A DNA stretch of 64,000 nucleotides from Parvularcula sp964219355 (lineage in GTDB: Bacteria > Pseudomonadota > Alphaproteobacteria > Caulobacterales > Parvularculaceae), in contig CAXPOZ010000001.1 of NCBI GenBank assembly GCA_964219355.1, positions 744,001 to 808,000 on the forward strand, written 5' to 3'. This document shows positions 32,738 through 41,148 of the stretch, in pieces. The notes beneath the pieces were generated by a model. It worked only from the letters and a program-made list of their open reading frames with translations. It was not told the origin of the DNA and ran no database searches. Each line of letters begins with the position of its first letter. The stretch's first letter is position 1. A program made the position numbers and the translations under genes.

Positions 32738-33004
32738 TTACTCCGCAGCCTCAGCCGGGGCGACCGAAACCACCTTGCGGTCTTCCTTGGTGGTGCGGAA
32801 GGTCACGTGACCTTCGACCTTGGCGAACAGCGTGTGGTCCTTGCCCATGCCGACATTGTCGCCAGCGAAGAACTTGGTGCCGCGCTGACGCACGATGATG
32901 TTGCCGGGAATGACGAGCTCGCCGCCATATTTCTTGACGCCAAGGCGCCGGCCCGCGGAGTCGCGGCCGTTACGTGACGAGCCGCCTGCTTTTTTATGTG
33001 CCAT
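32738..33004 (-). CDS. rpmA: 50S ribosomal protein L27
   Basis: An 88-residue protein beginning MAHKKAGGSSRNGRDSAGRRLGVKKYGGE, the invariant L27 N-terminus that reaches the peptidyl-transferase centre, followed by VIPGNIIVRQRGTKFFAGDNVGMGKDHTLFA. Length is normal. It starts 2 bases after the rplU stop. Confidence 0.98.
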   Translation of the reverse strand: MAHKKAGGSSRNGRDSAGRRLGVKKYGGELVIPGNIIVRQRGTKFFAGDNVGMGKDHTLFAKVEGHVTFRTTKEDRKVVSVAPAEAAE

Positions 33005-33006
33005 GC

Positions 33007-33654
33007 TTAGTCGTCCTTCTTCGCGGCTGCCTGGTCAACTTTCGCCCGGGGCGGTTTGCCAGCCAGCAATTCTTTAGCCTGTTCCTGCCACTCATCGGAT
33101 TCAGCGCGGCCTGCGCAGCCGATTTCCTCGAGTTTTGCCTTGGTCTCGTCGGACATCTCCGCCAGCGGCGCAAGAGACGTAATCCCGACAGTCTCAAGTT
33201 TTTCTTTCAATTTCGGGCCAACGCCACCGATCAAGGCGACATCATCGACGATATCGGCCTTCGGAGCTTCTTTGGCTTCGGCCTTGGGGGCCTCTTTTTT
33301 GGCAGCCGGCTTGGCAGCAGCCTTCGCGCTCGGTTTCGCGCCACCCGTCAGGATTTCGCGGACTTTCAGCACGGTCATCGGCTGGCGATGGCCTTTTTTG
33401 CGGCGATAGTTCTGGCGGCGGCGCTTTTTGAAGACAGTGATCTTCTTGTCGCGGCCCTGCTCGAGGATTTCTGCGGAAACAGAGGCGCCATCGACCTTCG
33501 GCGCACCGATTTCGGTCGAGCCATTGCCGCCGACCATCAGCACATCTTCGAGGGTAACGATATCGCCGGCGTCGCCCACCAGCTTCTCGACTTTGATGAC
33601 ATCATCTGCGGAAACGCGGAACTGCTTCCCGCCAGTCTTCACGACTGCGTACAT
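33007..33654 (-). CDS. rplU: 50S ribosomal protein L21 with C-terminal helix-hairpin-helix extension
   Basis: A 215-residue protein. Residues 1-103 are normal L21 (MYAVVKTGGKQFRVSADDVIKVEKL, ending RRQNYRRKKGHRQPMTVLKVREI). An Ala/Lys-rich linker (about 108-137) leads to a domain with VALIGGVGPKLKEKLETVGITSLAPLAEMS, the helix-hairpin-helix-like motif also seen at the end of some NADH dehydrogenase subunit E and DNA-repair proteins. Such extensions occur in alphaproteobacterial L21 but not in the E. coli protein (about 103 residues). The 183 bases up to the next gene (33843, opposite strand) hold its promoter. Confidence 0.96.
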   Translation of the reverse strand: MYAVVKTGGKQFRVSADDVIKVEKLVGDAGDIVTLEDVLMVGGNGSTEIGAPKVDGASVSAEILEQGRDKKITVFKKRRRQNYRRKKGHRQPMTVLKVREILTGGAKPSAKAAAKPAAKKEAPKAEAKEAPKADIVDDVALIGGVGPKLKEKLETVGITSLAPLAEMSDETKAKLEEIGCAGRAESDEWQEQAKELLAGKPPRAKVDQAAAKKDD

Positions 33655-33842
33655 ATCTTTGCCTTTCGCTTCGCCGGTGTGCCGGCCATGCCTTTTTCAC
33701 CCCGGGATCTTGGTGCCCCGGTTTCAAGAAGCGGGCAGCTAGGGGGAAAACCAGGAGAGGTCAAGCGGAATCGGCGGTTGAGGCGGCCACCTCAGCGAAA
33801 ATATGATAGGCCCTATATGGCAGATCATGAGGTTCACTAAAG

Positions 33843-34370
33843 ATGAATTGGGAAGGCTATAAAACGAGCTCTAGCGTCCTAACACCAAGCCATCTCAAAG
33901 AATTCATTGAGTTTGTGAGCATACAAAACGAAGAGAGCATGCGCGGGAAGCTTCTGGTCACCTGCTCCTTTCCCGAAGAACAGCTCCAAGAAATAATCAT
34001 AAAATTCCTTGTAGAAGGAACAGATTCAGAAAAACTAATTCAAGGCTTTCAAGCACCAGTTGGGAGTCTGTCATCAAGAACAATTTTAGCCCATTGCCTT
34101 GGGCTCATATCTGACTTGGAGAAGAACGATATCAATGCGCTGCGAAAGATTCGAAATAGGTATGCGCATGACTACTCCGTGGACATGAATGATCAGCAAG
34201 TCGTTTCGTTGGCCAACTCCCTACATCACGCAGCAAAAGATCATGAGGACAAAAAGGTCGACACTCGAGGCAAAATTATAACTGGTGCGGTTGGCTTAAT
34301 CATAAATCTTGTCAATCGACCGCATTACGTAAGTAAGAAACGCCTTACACAGAGCGACTGGCCTCGCTAG
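33843..34370 (+). CDS. MltR/HEPN-like protein in low-GC DNA
   Basis: A 175-residue, mostly helical, charged protein. Residues 101-110 read RKIRNRYAHD, matching the IRNxxAH/Rx4-6H motif of HEPN-like and MltR (mannitol operon repressor) proteins, preceded by ILAHCLGLISDLEKNDINALRKI. No DNA-binding domain is evident. The gene is clearly richer in A and T than its neighbours and uses codons such as AAA, ATA and AAT freely, which suggests recent acquisition. It lies alone between rplU (divergent) and the importer operon. Function unknown. Confidence 0.75.
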   Translation: MNWEGYKTSSSVLTPSHLKEFIEFVSIQNEESMRGKLLVTCSFPEEQLQEIIIKFLVEGTDSEKLIQGFQAPVGSLSSRTILAHCLGLISDLEKNDINALRKIRNRYAHDYSVDMNDQQVVSLANSLHHAAKDHEDKKVDTRGKIITGAVGLIINLVNRPHYVSKKRLTQSDWPR

Positions 34371-34394
34371 TACCTTTGTATGGAGCTTACATAG

Positions 34395-35192
34395 TTGCTT
34401 GCTTTTTTGATCAGCATAATTTTCAGCGTCAGTCCTGATCCTCAGCGCATCATCTCGCTTAATCTCTGCACCGACCAGCTTTTGATCGAGTTGGCGGACC
34501 GCGAGCGGATCGCCGGGGTCAGCTATTGGGCGGTCGATCCCAGCATGGCTGCCTATGCGGCAGAGGCCAAAGGCCTGCGCACGGTGCGGGGCAGCGCCGA
34601 GGAAGTCATCGGGCTTGAGCCCGACCTTGTCCTTGCGGGAACATTCTCGACGCGGGAGACGGTCTCGATCCTCACCCGGCTCGGCTATCAGGTGGTGGAC
34701 TTCACCCCGGCCAATTCCTTCGAGGATATTGCCGCCAATCTCCGCACGCTTGGCACCGCCATCGGCGAGGAAGAAAAGGCTGAAGAGGTCATCGCCCGGA
34801 TGGAATCGCGGCTTGCAGCACCGGTGGAGGCCCCGAATGATGAGAGCCCCCTTTTTGCCACCTATGACGCGAATGGCTGGAGCACCGGCAGCGGCACGCT
34901 GACCGCCGACATTGCGGCGCGCGCCGGATACAGAACATTGGGCGATGAGCTGGAGTTCTTCGGCAGCCGCCGGGTCAATCTTGAAACCCTCCTGACCGTG
35001 CGGCCTGATGTCATCGATCTGGGGGATGCCCGCGCCGATGCCCCGGCGCTGGCCAGCGAGGCCCTCAAACACCCGGCACTGGGGCACCTTCTGACGCAAG
35101 CAAGAGAAGTGAAGATCCCCGGCAACCTCACCGCCTGCGGCACACCGAAGACAGTCAAAGCGGTCGAGCTTCTGCTGGAGGCCGCGCCGTGA
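34395..35192 (+). CDS. BtuF-like periplasmic binding protein of a metal-chelate/cobalamin importer
   Basis: A 265-residue TroA-fold binding protein. The presumed start is TTG at 34395 with GGAG 9 bases upstream; it opens a signal peptide (LLAFLISIIFSVSP). Then come RIISLNLCTDQLLIELAD, EVIGLEPDLVLAGTFSTRETVSIL and DVIDLGDARADAPALASEA. It delivers a chelated iron, haem or cobalamin to the permease encoded next. No TonB receptor and no recognisable cobalamin riboswitch were seen nearby, so the substrate stays open. Its TGA overlaps the GTG of the permease gene. Confidence 0.85.
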   Translation: MLAFLISIIFSVSPDPQRIISLNLCTDQLLIELADRERIAGVSYWAVDPSMAAYAAEAKGLRTVRGSAEEVIGLEPDLVLAGTFSTRETVSILTRLGYQVVDFTPANSFEDIAANLRTLGTAIGEEEKAEEVIARMESRLAAPVEAPNDESPLFATYDANGWSTGSGTLTADIAARAGYRTLGDELEFFGSRRVNLETLLTVRPDVIDLGDARADAPALASEALKHPALGHLLTQAREVKIPGNLTACGTPKTVKAVELLLEAAP

Positions 35193-36184
35193 AGCCCCTC
35201 CCCTACGCGCTGCTCTGCGGCTGTCTTTTTATCTGCATCCTGATTGCTGCCTTCGCCTCCCTGTTGATCGGCCCGGCAGCGGCGGGGCTGGGGAGCCTGT
35301 TCGGCAAGCTGACCGGCGAGGAAGCCGATACGGCGATCCTCATCATGCGGGAGATCCGCCTGCCCCGGATGCTGCTTGCGGTGCTGATCGGCGGCTCGCT
35401 CGGGCTTTCTGGTGCGGCGCTTCAGGGGCTCTTACGTAACCCGCTGGCCGAGCCCGGCATTATCGGCGTTTCAGGCGCGGCCAGCCTTGGCGCGGTGATC
35501 GCACTATATTTCGGCCTGTCGGCAGCCCTCGCGTTGGCGCTGCCGCTGCTCGCGATCATCGGCGCCCTGCTCGCCGCCTTCCTCCTTCATCTTCTTGCGG
35601 GCCGGCAATCGATCCTAACACTGATCCTTGCAGGCGTAGCGCTCACCAGCCTGACGGGTGCGTTGACCGCACTGGCCCTCAACCTCTCGCCCAACCCCTT
35701 CGCCGCCTATGAGATCGTCACCTGGATGCTCGGCTCCCTGACGGATCGCAGCATGGTCCATGTGACGCTCGCCGCACCCTTCATTGTCGCCGGGTGGGTG
35801 ATGCTGCTGCTCGCCGCGCCTGCGCTTGATGCCCTCTCCCTCGGCGAGGAAACCGCGCAGAGCATGGGCGCCGACTTACGCCGTACCCGTATCCTGATCA
35901 TTGGCGGCACCGCCCTTTGCGTCGGCGCGGCCACCGCCGTCAGCGGTGTCATCGGCTTTATCGGCCTGATCGTGCCGCATCTCCTTCGCCCACTGGTCGG
36001 CCATCGGCCTTCGCGCCTCCTTCCTGTCAGCGCGCTGGGTGGGGCCCTCCTCCTTTTACTCGCCGACATCCTCGTCCGGCTGATCACGCCGGGCACGGAA
36101 TTGAAGCTCGGCGTTGTGACCGCGTTGATCGGTGCGCCTTTCTTCCTCTGGCTGGTCCTCAAGACGAGGAGCAGCGCCTCATGA
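35189..36184 (+). CDS. FecCD/BtuC-family ABC permease
   Basis: A 331-residue polytopic permease with about ten hydrophobic segments. It shows the FecCD signatures RLPRMLLAVLIGGSLGLSGAALQGLLRNPLAEPGIIGVSGAASLGA and, near the end, VSGVIGFIGLIVPHLLRPLVGH, which contacts the ATPase. The start is GTG at 35189, within the GTGA overlap with the binding-protein gene. Together with its neighbours it forms a complete BtuFCD/FhuBCD-type importer. Confidence 0.95.
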   Translation: MKPLPYALLCGCLFICILIAAFASLLIGPAAAGLGSLFGKLTGEEADTAILIMREIRLPRMLLAVLIGGSLGLSGAALQGLLRNPLAEPGIIGVSGAASLGAVIALYFGLSAALALALPLLAIIGALLAAFLLHLLAGRQSILTLILAGVALTSLTGALTALALNLSPNPFAAYEIVTWMLGSLTDRSMVHVTLAAPFIVAGWVMLLLAAPALDALSLGEETAQSMGADLRRTRILIIGGTALCVGAATAVSGVIGFIGLIVPHLLRPLVGHRPSRLLPVSALGGALLLLLADILVRLITPGTELKLGVVTALIGAPFFLWLVLKTRSSAS

Positions 36185-36951
36185 GCCTTATCGTCCGAAA
36201 GCTGAGCGTCCCGCTCGGCGAATGCCATATCGTCGAGGACGCTTCCCTCACCGTTGAGCCCGGCAAACTCACCGGCCTGATCGGCGCGAATGGAGCCGGT
36301 AAATCGACCCTGATGCGCGCGATAGCAGGGCTTCTCCCTGATGCAAAAGGCGAGGTCCGCCTTGACGACATTACGACGGCAAGCCTTACCCCACGCCAGT
36401 TAGCCCATCGCCTCGCTTATTTGCCACAAGGCCAGCAAGTCGACTGGTCCCTGACGGTCAGGGATGTTGTCGGGCTTGGTCGCTTTCCCTTTCAAGGTCG
36501 GTTCGGCCGTCCGTCTGCAGAAGACCGCGCCATTGTCGAGGATACGATCGGCAGGCTGGGGCTCTCTGCGATTGCCGAACGCGCCGCGCCGTCCCTGTCA
36601 GGCGGGGAGCGGGCATTGGTCCTGCTGGGCCGGGCGCTCGCCGCCCGCACGCCTTACCTTTTCGCAGATGAGCCAACCGCCGCGCTCGACCCGGCCCGCC
36701 AGCTTGAGGTCATGGACCTTCTTTCCGCCGAGGCCAAAAGCGGCAAGGGCAGCCTCGTTGTCCTGCATGATCTTAACCTTGCCTCACGCTATCTCGATGA
36801 GGTCATCGTGATGCATCGGGGACGGATCATTGCGGACGGTCCGCCCGCAGAGGTGTTGAGCGAAGACACCCTGCAAACAGCTTTCGGCATCACACCGCTG
36901 ACGGGCGAGAACGACGGCCAGCGTTGGCTCATCCCCTGGCGGCGAACCTGA
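36181..36951 (+). CDS. FecE/BtuD-family ABC importer ATPase
   Basis: Start set at ATG 36181, overlapping the permease TGA (ATGA). The 256-residue ATPase has Walker A GANGAGKSTLMRA, the signature LSGGERALVLLGRALA, and Walker B YLFADEPTAALDP followed by the switch His in VVLHDLNLA. Energises uptake by the permease. The longer open frame back to 35917 overlaps the permease and is not used. Confidence 0.95.
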   Translation: MSLIVRKLSVPLGECHIVEDASLTVEPGKLTGLIGANGAGKSTLMRAIAGLLPDAKGEVRLDDITTASLTPRQLAHRLAYLPQGQQVDWSLTVRDVVGLGRFPFQGRFGRPSAEDRAIVEDTIGRLGLSAIAERAAPSLSGGERALVLLGRALAARTPYLFADEPTAALDPARQLEVMDLLSAEAKSGKGSLVVLHDLNLASRYLDEVIVMHRGRIIADGPPAEVLSEDTLQTAFGITPLTGENDGQRWLIPWRRT

Positions 36952-37000
36952 GGGAACCTTGCGGCAGGCCATCCGTTTACCCCATCGAGGTCAAACGATC

Positions 37001-37510
37001 ATGCCGACATATATCCAGAAAAGCCAAGCCGATGGCGAACACATCCTGCATGAGGCGGATATCGCCTGGCCTTATCACGTCCTCTCATGGCTGGCGCTGA
37101 TCTTTCTCGGCATCCTCATTATTGGCATCGTCATTTTCGTCCGGATGCAGATCTGGTTGCATACAACAGAGTTCGGCCTGACCGACCGCAAGATCATCTA
37201 CAAGGTTGGCTTCTTCTCCCGCGAGACACATGAGATCCCGCTCACCTCGCTTGATGAGGTGACGATCGAACAAGGTTTCTGGGGATGGCTCTTCGGCTAT
37301 GGCCGGTTGAGGCTATGGGGGTCCGGCCGGGGCGAGCTCTGCTCACCGCCGGTCATGAATCCGATCCTCATACGGCAAAAAATGTCAGACGCCCGCGCAG
37401 AAATTATCCGCCCCGATATGCCGACTGAGCATGTCTCAAAGGCAAAGGTTTCACGCCGCCAATACCGGCTGCGTAGCCACATACCTGCGCACATAGCGCA
37501 GAATCATTAA
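37001..37510 (+). CDS. PH-domain membrane protein (bPH2/YdbS-like)
   Basis: ATG at 37001 with GAGG 10 bases upstream. The 169-residue product has a membrane hairpin (HVLSWLALIFLGILIIGIVIFVRM) followed by a bacterial PH-like domain: TTEFGLTDRKIIYKVGFFSRETHEIPLTSLDEVTIEQGFWGWLFGYGRLRLWGSG. Proteins of this class sit in the inner membrane with a cytosolic PH fold; their function is mostly unknown. The C-terminal 40 residues are basic. Confidence 0.88.
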   Translation: MPTYIQKSQADGEHILHEADIAWPYHVLSWLALIFLGILIIGIVIFVRMQIWLHTTEFGLTDRKIIYKVGFFSRETHEIPLTSLDEVTIEQGFWGWLFGYGRLRLWGSGRGELCSPPVMNPILIRQKMSDARAEIIRPDMPTEHVSKAKVSRRQYRLRSHIPAHIAQNH

Positions 37511-37530
37511 TTCCCAGACGGATCGGCTGA

Positions 37531-37872
37531 TCAGGGTTTCTTCACCCACTGGCCGGACGCATCCTGAACACAATGGCCGGACGGCGCGCCATTGATCAGC
37601 TTTTCAGCGGTCACCTTGGCGGCGGCAGCCACCGGCACGCCATTGGCGCTGGCCAATTGCTGATAGGCGTCTTTCCGCTTTTGATTGATATCCCGCACTT
37701 CGCGGCGAAGCGTATCACTGGCGGCACTTTCGTCGATAATGCCGAGATAGCCATCGATCCGTTCACCGACGACACAAGCGGCTTTCGCCTCCTCGATGAT
37801 CGGCGGGGCGGCATGGGCGACGCCGGTAAACAGCGTCAGAGTGAGGGCGGCGGCGAGCGCTTTCAATGTCAT
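37531..37872 (-). CDS. ydbL: YdbL family (DUF1318) periplasmic protein
   Basis: A 113-residue protein with a signal peptide (MTLKALAAALTLTLFTGVAHAAPP) and the YdbL features: KAACVVGERIDGYLGIID, VRDINQKRKDAYQQLASANGVPVAAAAKVTAEKLI, and a C-terminal WVKKP. It is the last gene of ydbH-ynbE-ydbL, which in E. coli works in lipid transport between the membranes. YdbL is the least understood member. Confidence 0.9.
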   Translation of the reverse strand: MTLKALAAALTLTLFTGVAHAAPPIIEEAKAACVVGERIDGYLGIIDESAASDTLRREVRDINQKRKDAYQQLASANGVPVAAAAKVTAEKLINGAPSGHCVQDASGQWVKKP

Positions 37873-37887
37873 GTTGCGGCTCCTTGC

Positions 37888-38070
37888 TCAGAAAATATCC
37901 GGGTTGGACGAAATCAGATCTTCGACCTCACGATCAAGCTTCACACGAACTTCCTGTTCGATCTTGACGTTGAGGTTGATCTCAATGGGCTTGTCGGGGG
38001 CCTCAACCTTCACGGTTGCGCAGGCCGCCATGGTCAGCGGCGCAAGGGCCAGTAAGGCAAATCGGGTCAT
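37888..38070 (-). CDS. ynbE: YnbE family outer-membrane lipoprotein
   Basis: ATG at 38070 (MTRFALLALAPLTMAACATV) gives a lipoprotein signal with Cys at about residue 17; the frame is open to 38097. The 60-residue product continues PDKPIEINLNVKIEQEVRVKLDREVEDLISSNPDIF, the conserved YnbE core that in E. coli adds beta-strands to the C-terminal end of YdbH and ties it to the outer membrane. Confidence 0.9.
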   Translation of the reverse strand: MTRFALLALAPLTMAACATVKVEAPDKPIEINLNVKIEQEVRVKLDREVEDLISSNPDIF

Positions 38071-38151
38071 GCGGGTCTCCCGTTTGGTGGGCACCAAATC
38101 TCTTGTCTCAACATGGCAGGATTGCGGCAGAAAAAAAAGCGCGACACGCCG

Positions 38152-40977
38152 TTACTCTTCGGGACCATTGCGTTCTTTCTCGAGCTGTTCTCGCGCCGCC
38201 TCGATCTGGAGCCGCGTATCACGCGACAGCCGCGCCTGATTGATGAGCGAAATCAACGGCACTTCGACATTGGCGCGGAAGATGATGGGAGCATTCACAT
38301 TCTCTGCCCCGCCATCGCCATCAAGATCGACCTCGCTCTCACCCTTGAAGGTGAACTTGAAATCAAGATCGCCGTCGAGCCGGCCATTGATCGTCGCCTC
38401 CAGCTCCGAGAAGCGCAGGAATTCGAGCGCATCAAAGGCAAGGCGTGCGCCCTGGTTCGACTGGGCCGCAGCTTCCGCGGTCGGACCGGTGAATTCGATC
38501 ACCCCCGGTGAGGTTGCGCGCAACACGCCATTCTCGATACGGACGGCAAAGCGATCAAAGACGATGGGCAGTGTACCTTCAACCCGGCCCGCGCCCGTCA
38601 GCCCTTTCACATTGAGGAAGGACAGGATCGCGCCGAGATCAAGATCCTCCGCGCGCAAGGTCGCAACCGAGCCGCCATCAAATCCGATCACGGCCTTTTC
38701 GGCGATCATCTGCCCGTCAAAGAGCGGGAAGACCGCTTCCTCGACGACTAGCGTGTCATCACCCGGCAGTTCGAAACGGACTTCTCCGTTGGGCAGGGCG
38801 ATCGAGCCGAAATCGATGGAGCCGACCTCGATGATCTGCATCCCGTCTGTCGTCACGGGGAAGAGATTCGAGAAAGTCAGCACACCCGTCAGCTCGGATG
38901 TCCGCTCGACCGTGATGCCGGGGCCTGAGAAGCTGAGCTTTGTGGGAGAGATCACCGCGCTCGTCTTGAGCCCGCCATTGCCCCAATCCGCGACCGCCGA
39001 GCCATGCAGGCTTCCCGTCGCCTTGCTGATGATCCCGATCAGAGGCGGCAGGAGTTTTGAGGGTTGCAGTCCGCCGGGCACGAAACGCAGCTCCCCGCTG
39101 TCAAATTCAGCATGCCCCCGGCCCGTTTCCAGCGTGTGCTGCCCTTTGACCTTGCCGAGCGGCGTGCCGTTGGGGCCGGCTACAGCCAAATCAAAACCAA
39201 CCCGCCCGCTTTTCAGCTTCACGGGGCCGCTGACTTTCATGGACGCAACGCGCGGGGCTTCCCGCGCTTCGGTGATCGTCACGCCCTTGATGGAAAGTTC
39301 GCCCTCGGCATCGCCGCTGAGTACCCGAACCTGTCCGTCTGCGACAATATTCTGGAGGCTGAGCGTGTCGTTGATCTGCCCGTTCCCGCCAGTCAGGGAC
39401 ATGGTCAGGGCGGTGATATTCTCCTGATTATCGAAATCAAGACTGGCCGCCCCGCGCAGGCTGCTCGCCCGGATTTGCGTTTCTCCGGCTTGCGCCGAAA
39501 TCCGCGAGAGCCGCACACCAACGCCGCCTTCAAGGCTGTTGGCCTCTCCTAGCGACGCGGACAGGAAGGGACGGCCTGCTTCAGGGATCAGCTCCGTCGG
39601 GCCCAGCGTCGCCCTCATGCTGCCATTGGTAGAGCGCAGCTTCGCTCCACCGACAACGACAGTGGTTCCTTCCGTTCCCGGAATGCTGAAGAGGCTCGTG
39701 TTGAAATCGGCCCGCACCGGCAATTGAGCGCGGATCGGCGCGTCGGTAACTGTCAGCGCGCCCAGCCGGGCCTGCTGCAATCGGCCGGCAAGCTGTGTTT
39801 CCAACGTCAGGACACCGCGGTCATAGCTGCCCTGCGCGGCCACCTCATCCGCATTGAGCGTCAGCCCCGCAATCTCCCCGCGCGGCAGATGGCCGGCGAG
39901 AGCCAACTCCCATGGGCCAGTTCCCTCCTGTGTAGCGAGCAGCACGACGTCGCCCGCAAATTGCGGCAGCTCTGTCGAGAGACGTGCGGCAACATCCGCA
40001 CTGTCTTCACTCAGCACAAGGAGCGGTTCAACTTTAATCCCTTCAAGCCGGAGGAAAATTCCTTCACTGCTGCGGGCTTCAATAGGCGCATCGCCGATCC
40101 GGGCGGTCAGCACACCGCCTTCGATCATCGCATCGACAGAGCCCGTCAGGGTGACGAGATCGAGTTCGGTCTGAAAGGGCGGTGCGCCATCAGCAAGGCT
40201 TTGCAGCACGGCCGTTGTCTCCGCCCCGATCGAGGCCGAGCTGATATTGAGCGACAGACGGCCACTGTCGGGCAGTTTGCCCTCAAGCAAAGGTCGCCAG
40301 TCTCCCGCCGCTCCATCCAGTTGCAGGTCAAGATTACGGGCAATCGTCTGTGCCGTGAGGACATCGCCCTGCAGAGTGGCTTTGCCCGTGGCCGGGCCAT
40401 CAGCCGAAAGATCGATATTGGCAGAAAGCCTGATTGCCTCCGCCGTCAGCGCCTCAACCCCAAGCCGGTCGCCGGTCAGCTCCAGCACAATCTCGCCACC
40501 TTCTTCGGGATCAATCGCGATAGCGGCGGTCAGCCGCCCCTCGCCTTCCGGCGTCAGCAGCGCGACATTCGCCTCCCCCACCGTCAGGGAACGGAAGGGA
40601 TAGCCGCTTTTCTCCTGCGGCTCACCGTCGCCTTGAGGAAGCGAAAGCCCCACGACACTCACCTCGCCCGTTTCGGTGAGAACAAGCGTGCCCTTGAGCC
40701 GCGACACGACGATGTCCCGCACGCGGCGGTCGCGCCAAAGCTCGCCAAATTCGTAATCGACCGAGGCTTCTCCAGAAAGCTGCGGCGCCTCCAGTGTGAA
40801 GGCCGCCTTTTTCATGGTCAGTGTCGTGACGGTGACGTCCGGATCTTCCAGCCCAAGCTTTTCAAGCTGGCCTTCAGCGATCCAGCCGGCCAGCGGCAGG
40901 CGCCAGATATAGGCCGCCCCCGCCGCCACGATCAGCAGCAGGACCAGTCCGGCCAATATGCGCCACAGCCATTTCAA
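38152..40977 (-). CDS. ydbH: YdbH-family AsmA-like intermembrane lipid-transport protein
   Basis: A 941-residue protein with one N-terminal membrane anchor (WRILAGLVLLLIVAAGAAYIW) and then a very long series of beta-strand repeats, as in AsmA-like bridges that span the periplasm and let phospholipids slide along a hydrophobic groove. The C-terminal third holds the YdbH/DUF2125-like dicarboxylate signature region (for example KGLTGAGRVEGTLPIVFDRFAVRIENGVLRATSPGVIEFTG) and ends INQARLSRDTRLQIEAAREQLEKERN. With YnbE and YdbL downstream the assignment is secure; E. coli YdbH is partly redundant with TamB and YhdP. Confidence 0.92.
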   Translation of the reverse strand: MKWLWRILAGLVLLLIVAAGAAYIWRLPLAGWIAEGQLEKLGLEDPDVTVTTLTMKKAAFTLEAPQLSGEASVDYEFGELWRDRRVRDIVVSRLKGTLVLTETGEVSVVGLSLPQGDGEPQEKSGYPFRSLTVGEANVALLTPEGEGRLTAAIAIDPEEGGEIVLELTGDRLGVEALTAEAIRLSANIDLSADGPATGKATLQGDVLTAQTIARNLDLQLDGAAGDWRPLLEGKLPDSGRLSLNISSASIGAETTAVLQSLADGAPPFQTELDLVTLTGSVDAMIEGGVLTARIGDAPIEARSSEGIFLRLEGIKVEPLLVLSEDSADVAARLSTELPQFAGDVVLLATQEGTGPWELALAGHLPRGEIAGLTLNADEVAAQGSYDRGVLTLETQLAGRLQQARLGALTVTDAPIRAQLPVRADFNTSLFSIPGTEGTTVVVGGAKLRSTNGSMRATLGPTELIPEAGRPFLSASLGEANSLEGGVGVRLSRISAQAGETQIRASSLRGAASLDFDNQENITALTMSLTGGNGQINDTLSLQNIVADGQVRVLSGDAEGELSIKGVTITEAREAPRVASMKVSGPVKLKSGRVGFDLAVAGPNGTPLGKVKGQHTLETGRGHAEFDSGELRFVPGGLQPSKLLPPLIGIISKATGSLHGSAVADWGNGGLKTSAVISPTKLSFSGPGITVERTSELTGVLTFSNLFPVTTDGMQIIEVGSIDFGSIALPNGEVRFELPGDDTLVVEEAVFPLFDGQMIAEKAVIGFDGGSVATLRAEDLDLGAILSFLNVKGLTGAGRVEGTLPIVFDRFAVRIENGVLRATSPGVIEFTGPTAEAAAQSNQGARLAFDALEFLRFSELEATINGRLDGDLDFKFTFKGESEVDLDGDGGAENVNAPIIFRANVEVPLISLINQARLSRDTRLQIEAAREQLEKERNGPEE

Positions 40978-41148
40978 CAGATCAAACCCTTTCGCGGCCG
41001 CGCCGCTCGCCCCTCATATATAATGTGCACTATGCCCCGGCGTTCCCGCCAAGGCGAGGGGAGGCGCCAGCGAATATGACGCAGTGCGGAATCTGTTGTA
41101 AGAAGGTTGCGATGACGGCCATGGAGCCGGTTGATTCAGAAGGGTTTC

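Noticed and set aside
34395..36951. Naming the importer btuFCD outright
   Set aside because: The family also covers haem and siderophore uptake; no cobalamin riboswitch, btuB or cob genes are near, so the substrate is not decided.
38240..39427. A 395-residue Ser/Pro-rich open frame antisense to ydbH
   Set aside because: Low-complexity composition caused by the opposite strand's codon pattern; ydbH is supported by its neighbours ynbE and ydbL.
39724..41079. A 451-residue open frame antisense to ydbH
   Set aside because: Same reason: shadow of a long GC-rich gene, no signal, no domains, no ribosome-binding site.
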